Shown here: positions 8,281 through 12,229 of the stretch, piece by piece
Layout of the letters: the number at the start of each line of letters is the position of its first letter
Position numbering within the stretch: position 1 is the stretch's first letter
Source: Bacteroidota bacterium
Lineage (GTDB): Bacteria; Bacteroidota; Kryptoniia; Kryptoniales; JAKASW01
NCBI GenBank assembly: GCA_021796055.1
Contig: JAJYOS010000094.1
Span: 1 to 12,229 of the forward strand
DNA length: 12,229 bases
Direction of reading: 5' to 3'
The notes under the pieces: model-generated
The model's input: only the letters and a program-made list of their open reading frames with translations
Database searches by the model: none
What the model was told of the DNA's origin: nothing
Made by a program: the position numbers and the translations under genes

Positions 8281-8952
8281 ATGAAAAAACGGTTTGTCTT
8301 CTTTATTGCTGCCGCGAGTGTTCTGTTGTTCTCAGGTTCGATCATAGCGCATAAAATCAGCGGCACGATCGTTTGTTTCGGGGATTCGATAACCCACGGA
8401 GCAAAGGTCGACGGGCACAGCTGGGTATACTTCCTGTCCAAGGAGCACCCGGAAGTGAACTTTGTCAACGAAGGGCGCAATGGGAGAAAGACGTCCGATA
8501 GGGAAGAAATTGTCCCTGTGCTCAAGAAGTATCCGCACGCGGAGATGTTTCTTATTTTTCTCGGCGTGAATGACTTGAAGAATGGCAACGACAGCATGGT
8601 GAACAGCTGCGTCGAAAACATGAGATGGATGATCGGACAGGTGAGGGAAAATGATGGCAGGACGAAGATAGTGATACTCTCGCCGACGCAGATCGAGCTG
8701 AAGGCGATATCTCCTCTCAACGTCAAGAAAAAGTACAATGAGAACACCGAGAGGTCGCTCGTCAGGCTCGACCGCGAATACAGGAAACTCGCCAAGGATG
8801 ACTCGGTCGCATTTATTTCCCTGCTTCATGCGGTGTCACCGGGAAACTATGTCGACGGTCTTCACCCGAATATGGCGGGCCAGCGCGAGATCGCAGCCGC
8901 GGTCTGGAAGGGGATGGCTCGGCTGGTCGGTTCCGGGGTCAGAGGTTGGTGA
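8281..8952 (+). CDS. Secreted SGNH/GDSL hydrolase, possible pectin or rhamnogalacturonan acetylesterase
   Basis: A 223-residue esterase of the SGNH fold. Blocks seen in order: block I 'GDSITHG' with nucleophile S36; block II 'NEGRNG' with oxyanion Gly65; block III 'GVND' with N97; block V 'DGLHPN' with D192 and H195. A signal peptide (1-23, KKR then a hydrophobic run) leads almost directly into the catalytic domain. Neighbouring pectin enzymes suggest deacetylation of rhamnogalacturonan or side-chain sugars, but SGNH proteins have many substrates. An in-frame ATG at 8260 would add seven residues before the signal peptide; ATG 8281, 8 bases after TTGGAG, gives the normal signal peptide and is preferred. 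The stop codon lies within a long inverted repeat. Confidence 0.88.
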   Translation: MKKRFVFFIAAASVLLFSGSIIAHKISGTIVCFGDSITHGAKVDGHSWVYFLSKEHPEVNFVNEGRNGRKTSDREEIVPVLKKYPHAEMFLIFLGVNDLKNGNDSMVNSCVENMRWMIGQVRENDGRTKIVILSPTQIELKAISPLNVKKKYNENTERSLVRLDREYRKLAKDDSVAFISLLHAVSPGNYVDGLHPNMAGQREIAAAVWKGMARLVGSGVRGW

Positions 8953-8984
8953 GGCTCCTCCTGGAATTGTAGCTCACCAACCTC
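8942..8984 (+). terminator. Long hairpin overlapping the SGNH gene stop, possible operon end
   Basis: GAGGTTGGTGAG (8942-8953) and CTCACCAACCTC (8973-8984) are a perfect 12-bp inverted repeat; allowing one bulged G (8954) adds two more pairs. The stop codon TGA (8950-8952) is inside the left arm. No T-tract follows on either strand, so it is either a non-canonical terminator, a 3'-end stabilising stem or part of a palindromic repeat. Confidence 0.5.
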
Positions 8985-8992
8985 ACCGTGGG

Positions 8993-9027
8993 CAAATCGC
9001 CGATTTGAAGGGGATTTGGAATTCCCC
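8993..9027 (+). repeat. Two short palindromes after the long hairpin
   Basis: CAAATCG and CGATTTG (8993-9007) form 7-bp arms around one base; GGGGA (9010-9014) pairs with TCCCC (9023-9027) across eight bases. With the hairpin at 8942 they make three palindromes in 86 bases between a gene end and a promoter, as in REP-type elements, though no second copy is in the window. Confidence 0.4.
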
Positions 9028-9042
9028 GGCGTAAGAAAGTGC

Positions 9043-9071
9043 TTGACATTTAGGTTCAGCGAGTGTAAACT
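9043..9071 (+). promoter_or_regulatory. Sigma-70-type promoter of the pectinesterase unit
   Basis: A perfect TTGACA -35 box (9043-9048) is separated by 17 bases from TAAACT (9066-9071), four of six matches to TATAAT. Transcription would start near 9078, right at the tandem repeats, and run toward the pectinesterase gene about 480 bases away. It is the best promoter match I found in the window. Confidence 0.6.
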
Positions 9072-9080
9072 TAGGGGCAT

Positions 9081-9119
9081 TTAAGTTATCGGTTAAGTTA
9101 TCGTTCAAGTGAGCGATAA
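9081..9119 (+). promoter_or_regulatory. Tandem operator-like repeats at the transcription start
   Basis: Three consecutive 12-bp units are seen: TTAAGTTATCGG (9081-9092), TTAAGTTATCGT (9093-9104) and the diverged TCAAGTGAGCGA (9105-9116). They create two overlapping 14-mers, AGTTATCGGTTAAG (9084-9097) and AGTTATCGTTCAAG (9096-9109), that match the sites before the LacI and aldolase genes. TTATCG (9098-9103) and CGATAA (9114-9119) also form an inverted repeat. Position at the expected start of transcription suggests repression by a bound LacI protein. Confidence 0.55.
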
Positions 9120-9200
9120 TTTGAAAATTTGAGCGGTTTTTTGCATGAGTCGTGGACCCTTGGTCACATTTTGCAGCGATCTCCCGGCTTCTACTCACTC

Positions 9201-9225
9201 AACGTCAGCCGTGGCTGGGCACGTT
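9201..9225 (+). other. Hairpin in the leader
   Basis: AACGTCAGC (9201-9209) pairs with GCTG (9214-9217) and ACGTT (9221-9225), with a four-base loop and a three-base bulge. An alternative pairing, CGGCT (9185-9189) with AGCCG (9207-9211), would exclude it. Confidence 0.3.
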
Positions 9226-9288
9226 CAACCGGAAAATGGCGGAATACGGCAAGCTCCATCCGTCCAGCGGCAACCAGCTTCGTTCAAT

Positions 9289-9310
9289 CCGGACATTATT
9301 CACCGTCCGG
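9289..9310 (+). other. Hairpin in the leader
   Basis: CCGGAC (9289-9294) and GTCCGG (9305-9310) are perfect 6-bp arms around a 10-base AT-rich loop. No T-run follows. Confidence 0.35.
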
Positions 9311-9462
9311 CTTCTCAAATAGCGCAGGAGAATAGGCATCTGAATTGAGGTCAATTGTCACTATCTCTCACGGATCGGGAAAGCCCAGCGTTAGTCGGAC
9401 GGTTCGCGCAGTGCCTTTAATCCACTTTACGTTTTTGAATTCTCCCTCAATCAAGCGTTGCG

Positions 9463-9499
9463 GTCTCCAGGAATTCGGTATTCAGATATTCCTGGAGAC
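9463..9499 (+). other. Long hairpin upstream of the pectinesterase gene
   Basis: GTCTCCAGGAAT (9463-9474) and ATTCCTGGAGAC (9488-9499) form a perfect 12-bp inverted repeat with a 13-base loop, 56 bases before the ATG. It is far longer than expected by chance over a short leader. It could be an mRNA structure controlling translation or stability, or a protein-binding site. Confidence 0.5.
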
Positions 9500-9555
9500 G
9501 AGCGCTTTCCGCGTCGACATCGCCGGGTTGGCGAACGCACAATCAGTGATTCATT

Positions 9556-10887
9556 ATGAATAAAAGGGAAGGGCAGTCTCATCTTGAATCACGGAACAAA
9601 CCCGGGCTCACAAGACGGTTTGGATTCCGGAAAGAGTTCTGGTTTGTCAATCTTCTATTGCTGTCTCTTGCCGGAGCAGCCTTTCCTTTTGATCCTCATC
9701 ATATCATCGTTGCCAAAGACGGCAGCGGAGATTTCACCACCATCACCCAGGCTATAGACGCATTACCGATGTTCAACTATGAGCGCGTCGTGATATTTGT
9801 CAAGATCGGAGTCTATAACGAGAAGATAAGGATAACACAGGACTACGTGACGCTTCAGGGTGAGAATAAGGACAGCACTATAATTGAGTATGATCAACTC
9901 CGAACCGACTGGATCGCACACAAAGATCCGATCGGTCCTGGTGTCGTGAACATACATGCCGACGACATCGTTCTGAAGAACCTCACGATCGAAAACACAC
10001 AACCCGAGGTCGGGCCGCACGCCTTCGCGGTATACGGAGTCGGCACAAGAACGATAATCCTGAATTGCAACGTGTTGAGCAAGGGCGGAGATACGGTCTC
10101 TCTCTGGAACTACAAGACCGGGATGTATTATCACGCCGGTTGCCGGTTCGAGGGCGCCGTCGATTGTGTATGTCCGAGAGGATGGTGTTTCATAACTGAT
10201 TCGAAGTTCTTTGAATTGAAGAAGGGATCCACCGCTCTCTGGCATGCGGGGGGGTACGACAAAAATCAAAAGTTCGTCGTTGAAAAATCGACATTCGATG
10301 GCGTCAAGGGATTCGCGCTCGGAAGGCATCATTACGAAGCTCAGTTCTATCTTCTCAACTGCACCTTCTCGCATAACATGGCCGACACGCCGATTTACCG
10401 CGTGACTTACAAAGACTCTTCGAAGGATCGGCCGTTCAACTGGGGAGAGCGGGACTATTATTACAACTGCCATCGCGATGGCGGAGATTACACTTGGTTT
10501 GCGAATAACCTAAGCAGCGCTGCCGGATCTCCTTCTCCATCGGAGATTACCCCTTCCTGGACGTTTGATAACAAGTGGAACCCGGAAAGCACGGAGGGTC
10601 CGTCGATCGATAAGTATGAAATCCGTGGAAATTATGTCCTTCTCTTTTTCAGGGAACCGATAACCGTGATCGGAAAACCTGTCCTCGTCTCCAGGGACGG
10701 TAAGACATTTATCTACGATTCGGGTGCAGGTTCCGACACTCTCCGCTTTGATTCCGCTCAGCCTATTTCCAAATACGATCTCGCAACTCTGTCATTGAAA
10801 AGCGGAGGGAAGCTTCTCGGTACGATAGCTTCGGTTCATCAACGAAACGTTAATCTGAACACAGGCATCCAGGCGAACCCGGGATGA
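9556..10887 (+). CDS. Secreted CE8 pectinesterase-like protein with altered active site
   Basis: Right-handed parallel beta-helix of the pectin methylesterase family, 443 residues. Family signs: 'IIVAKDGSGDFTTITQAIDALP' start, 'GVYNEKI' (GxYxE motif, 85-91), D179 in 'GGDTVSL' (general acid), D203 in 'GAVDCVCPRGWCF' (nucleophile) and R257 in 'LGRHHY'. Compared with Dickeya PemA, the two oxyanion glutamines appear as H155 and G178, and the substrate-binding Trp of LGRPW as His, so activity on methylated pectin is not assured. Cys residues cluster at 204, 206 and 211. After the helix, from about 355, comes a short beta-rich domain ('FFREPITVIGKPVLVS') of Ig-like appearance. The signal anchor is unusually late (residues 29-43) after a basic 28-residue leader; no other start is available before it. 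The ribosome site is weak. The stop overlaps the next start. Confidence 0.85.
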   Translation: MNKREGQSHLESRNKPGLTRRFGFRKEFWFVNLLLLSLAGAAFPFDPHHIIVAKDGSGDFTTITQAIDALPMFNYERVVIFVKIGVYNEKIRITQDYVTLQGENKDSTIIEYDQLRTDWIAHKDPIGPGVVNIHADDIVLKNLTIENTQPEVGPHAFAVYGVGTRTIILNCNVLSKGGDTVSLWNYKTGMYYHAGCRFEGAVDCVCPRGWCFITDSKFFELKKGSTALWHAGGYDKNQKFVVEKSTFDGVKGFALGRHHYEAQFYLLNCTFSHNMADTPIYRVTYKDSSKDRPFNWGERDYYYNCHRDGGDYTWFANNLSSAAGSPSPSEITPSWTFDNKWNPESTEGPSIDKYEIRGNYVLLFFREPITVIGKPVLVSRDGKTFIYDSGAGSDTLRFDSAQPISKYDLATLSLKSGGKLLGTIASVHQRNVNLNTGIQANPG

Positions 10888-11906
10888 GAATCCATACGGC
10901 AACAGTCATAGCGAAATCCGTCTTGATCGTTCTGAGCGCGGTCGGAATGGTCGCCGCTCAGGAAAGCCGGCCGGCAGGCGGAATCCTGCGCGATACCTCA
11001 TATACCGCCTACAGTGCGACCGTGAAGATCCACAGGAAATTTCCGGATGTTACGCTGGCCCTACCGCGTCTTCCTAAGGGGGTTGTCGAAAAGAAGGATA
11101 TTGTCTATACCACCTACGGTAAGCGCGAAATGCGCCTTGACGTTTTTTCGCCGTCCGCAAGAGGAGACAAGATGTATCCCGGCGTTCTCGTAATTCATGG
11201 CGGCGGCTGGCTCTCGGGGGAGAGATCGATGCTGGTCCCGATGGCCGAGCAGTTGGCGGGGCACGGATTTGTCGCCGTGACGGTCGAATACAGGCTGGGT
11301 CCGGAGGCACTTTTCCCGGCCGGCGTCTACGACCTTAAGGCGGCAATACGTTGGATGAGGGCGGTAGGACCCGAATACGGAATCGACACGAATAGAATTG
11401 CGACGTATGGTTGCTCGGCCGGTGGTGAGCTCGCGGCATTTCTCGGAACTACTGGTGACAATCCGAAATTCGAAGGGAATGGTGGATGTCTCGGCCATTC
11501 AAGCTGCGTTCAGGCGGTGGTCGATGTGGACGGACTGCTCGACTTCACTGACAGTAATTCGACTAGCTACGACGATAATCCAAACAAACCGTCAGCCGCT
11601 CACCGGTGGTTCGGTGCTTCATACAAAGAGAAACCGGGACTTTGGAGGGAAGCCTCTCCCATTACATACGTCGGGAAATCGACTCCGCCGATCATATTCA
11701 TAAACAGCTCGATGGCTCACTATCACGCGGGCCGCGATAATATGATCACGGAGTTAAAGAAGATCGGCATTCATTACGAGGTCCGCACACTACCGGGGAC
11801 CCCGCACACATTCTGGTTGTTTCACCCGTGGTTTGAGTCAACATTGAAATACACGTTGAATTTTCTTGACACGACACTGAAGGGCTCCGGTTCGCGGAAG
11901 CCCTGA
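10884..11906 (+). CDS. Secreted alpha/beta-hydrolase, probable carbohydrate acetylesterase
   Basis: A 340-residue esterase of the alpha/beta-hydrolase fold (BD-FAE / acetyl-xylan-esterase-like). Signal peptide 1-25 ('VAAQ' cleavage). 'HGGGW' (105-109) is the oxyanion loop, S178 in 'GCSAGGELAAF' the nucleophile, and H308 in 'PGTPHTFWLF' the catalytic histidine. The acid is not in the usual HGxxD position: there the chain reads 'INSSMAHYHAGRDNM', leaving D285 as the nearest candidate. ATG overlaps the pectinesterase stop (ATGA, 10884-10887), so the two esterases are translationally coupled and probably act together on pectin decorations. Substrate could be acetyl or feruloyl esters; sequence alone does not decide. 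A hairpin overlaps the stop codon. Confidence 0.88.
   Translation: MRIHTATVIAKSVLIVLSAVGMVAAQESRPAGGILRDTSYTAYSATVKIHRKFPDVTLALPRLPKGVVEKKDIVYTTYGKREMRLDVFSPSARGDKMYPGVLVIHGGGWLSGERSMLVPMAEQLAGHGFVAVTVEYRLGPEALFPAGVYDLKAAIRWMRAVGPEYGIDTNRIATYGCSAGGELAAFLGTTGDNPKFEGNGGCLGHSSCVQAVVDVDGLLDFTDSNSTSYDDNPNKPSAAHRWFGASYKEKPGLWREASPITYVGKSTPPIIFINSSMAHYHAGRDNMITELKKIGIHYEVRTLPGTPHTFWLFHPWFESTLKYTLNFLDTTLKGSGSRKP
11881..11904 (+). terminator. Hairpin overlapping the esterase stop, possible transcript end
   Basis: AGGGCTCCG (11881-11889) pairs with CGGAAGCCCT (11895-11904) with one bulged A and a five-base loop. The first base of the stop codon TGA (11904-11906) closes the stem. It is GC-rich and stable-looking but is not followed by a T-tract. 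Confidence 0.45.
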
Positions 11907-11913
11907 TTGTAAG

Positions 11914-11942
11914 TTGAAAAGCCATAACAAAGCATGTCTAAA
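11914..11942 (+). promoter_or_regulatory. Possible promoter of the last gene
   Basis: TTGAAA (11914-11919, five of six matches to TTGACA) is 17 bases from TCTAAA (11937-11942, four of six to TATAAT). It lies after the hairpin ending the previous gene and about 85 bases before the next ATG. Chance matches of this quality are common. Confidence 0.35.
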
Positions 11943-11965
11943 AACCTAAATAGAGAAACCATCGC

Positions 11966-11999
11966 GTCTGAGATGACTCGACGAGGAAACATCTCAGGC
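11966..11999 (+). other. Hairpin in the leader of the last gene
   Basis: CTGAGATG (11968-11975) and CATCTCAG (11990-11997) are perfect 8-bp arms around 14 bases, extended by a T-G wobble and a G-C pair. A-rich sequence follows, so it is not a terminator on this strand. It lies 27 bases before the ATG at 12027. Confidence 0.4.
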
Positions 12000-12026
12000 A
12001 AAACCAAACAACGATTGGAGGTCCTA

Positions 12027-12229
12027 TGAAAAAATCATTTACCGGATGGCGTGCGCTGCTGGTGGGCGTGGCCATCTTTGCGGCGAGCAGCGGCACGCTC
12101 TTTGCTCAATCGGTGGGAGACTACGGCTCGGTAGCCACCGGCAATTGGAGCTCGCTCTCCTCATGGAAACAGTGGGACGGGTCCGGGTGGAATACCACCC
12201 CTTCCGTTATTCCGAACGGGGCCGTTAGT
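12027..12229 (+). CDS. Secreted or surface protein, N-terminal part only (runs off window)
   Basis: The frame opens with ATG at 12027, four bases after GGAGG (12018-12022), and stays open to the window edge (67 codons). Residues 1-28 are a clear signal peptide: KKS, then a hydrophobic stretch ending 'GTLFAQ'. The mature start 'GDYGSVATGNWSSLSSW' with several Trp and Gly-Ser pairs resembles N-termini of large beta-rich, often type-IX-secreted, surface proteins of Bacteroidota and Ignavibacteria. The sorting domain would be at the unseen C-terminus. Given the neighbours it could be a pectate lyase or other beta-helix enzyme, but nothing in the visible part shows that. It appears to have its own promoter rather than being coupled to the esterase gene. 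Confidence 0.75.

Larger units (their letters stand above)
9121..9555 (+). other. Long leader or non-coding stretch before the pectinesterase gene
   Basis: Between the operator repeats and the ATG at 9556 there are about 435 bases with no convincing gene; the short open frames here (for example 9145-9348 and 9345-9563) look like no protein I recognise, have no good ribosome binding site and are Ser/Pro/Arg-rich as chance frames are. It contains several inverted repeats, listed separately, and a small one at 9343-9356 (AATTG/CAATT). It may be a structured 5' untranslated region, a decayed gene or plain spacer. Confidence 0.4.

Noticed and set aside
8112..8795. Reverse-strand open frame (227 codons) opposite the GH43 end and SGNH gene
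   Set aside because: Both forward genes have intact catalytic motifs through this region; the antisense product is low-complexity Ser/Leu/Phe-rich with no motif.
9081..9116. CRISPR-like array
   Set aside because: The units are 12 bp, directly adjacent without spacers, and only three in number; operator repeats explain them better.
9129..9563. Small open frames in the leader (9129-9335, 9145-9348, 9345-9563)
   Set aside because: They overlap each other in different frames, have no good ribosome binding sites and their translations resemble no known protein.
9763..10473. Reverse-strand open frame (236 codons) opposite the pectinesterase gene
   Set aside because: Antisense to a well-supported beta-helix protein, with no recognisable features or ribosome site.

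Overview
This window is a pectin and rhamnogalacturonan utilisation locus. All convincing genes lie on the + strand, GC is roughly balanced by eye, and I see no RNA genes, mobile elements or CRISPR. The LacI-type regulator has the 'VTVSKALRGHPDIS' helix typical of Bacteroidota-like LacI proteins. Five or six products carry Sec signal peptides, and the last gene opens like a Bacteroidota/Ignavibacteria surface protein. Shine-Dalgarno-like sites and TTGACA-type promoters are visible, which fits Ignavibacteria or Chlorobi relatives better than Bacteroides. This placement is inference.

Layout. Bases 1-38 hold the last codons of an upstream gene, which overlaps by four bases (GTGA) a secreted GH105 unsaturated rhamnogalacturonyl hydrolase with an extra C-terminal domain (35-1987). 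Uronate isomerase UxaC follows (2058-3470), then a LacI-family regulator (3591-4634), KDPG aldolase (4824-5483) and a PfkB-type 2-keto-3-deoxygluconate kinase (5517-6551). A secreted GH43 glycosidase (6610-8241) and a secreted SGNH/GDSL esterase (8281-8952) complete the first block, which ends in a long hairpin. A 603-base gap carries further palindromes, a good TTGACA-N17-TAAACT promoter, three 12-bp tandem repeats and a long untranslated stretch with hairpins. A second transcription unit then encodes a divergent CE8 pectinesterase-like protein (9556-10887) and an overlapping secreted alpha/beta-hydrolase (10884-11906). A new secreted protein starts at 12027 and runs off the window.

How it works together (inference from families). 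Extracellular or periplasmic esterases remove methyl and acetyl groups from pectin; GH43 trims arabinan or xylan side chains; GH105 removes the unsaturated galacturonyl residue from lyase products. In the cytoplasm UxaC isomerises galacturonate or glucuronate, and KdgK plus KDPG aldolase finish the path to pyruvate and glyceraldehyde 3-phosphate. The middle steps (UxaB/UxaA, or KduI/KduD for unsaturated uronate) are not in the window.

The main regulatory observation is a set of similar 14-bp sites, approximately AGTWAYCGGTYAAG (palindromic core TTAACCGGTTAA). They lie before the LacI gene, before the aldolase gene and just downstream of the promoter of the pectinesterase unit. They are candidate operators of the local LacI protein.
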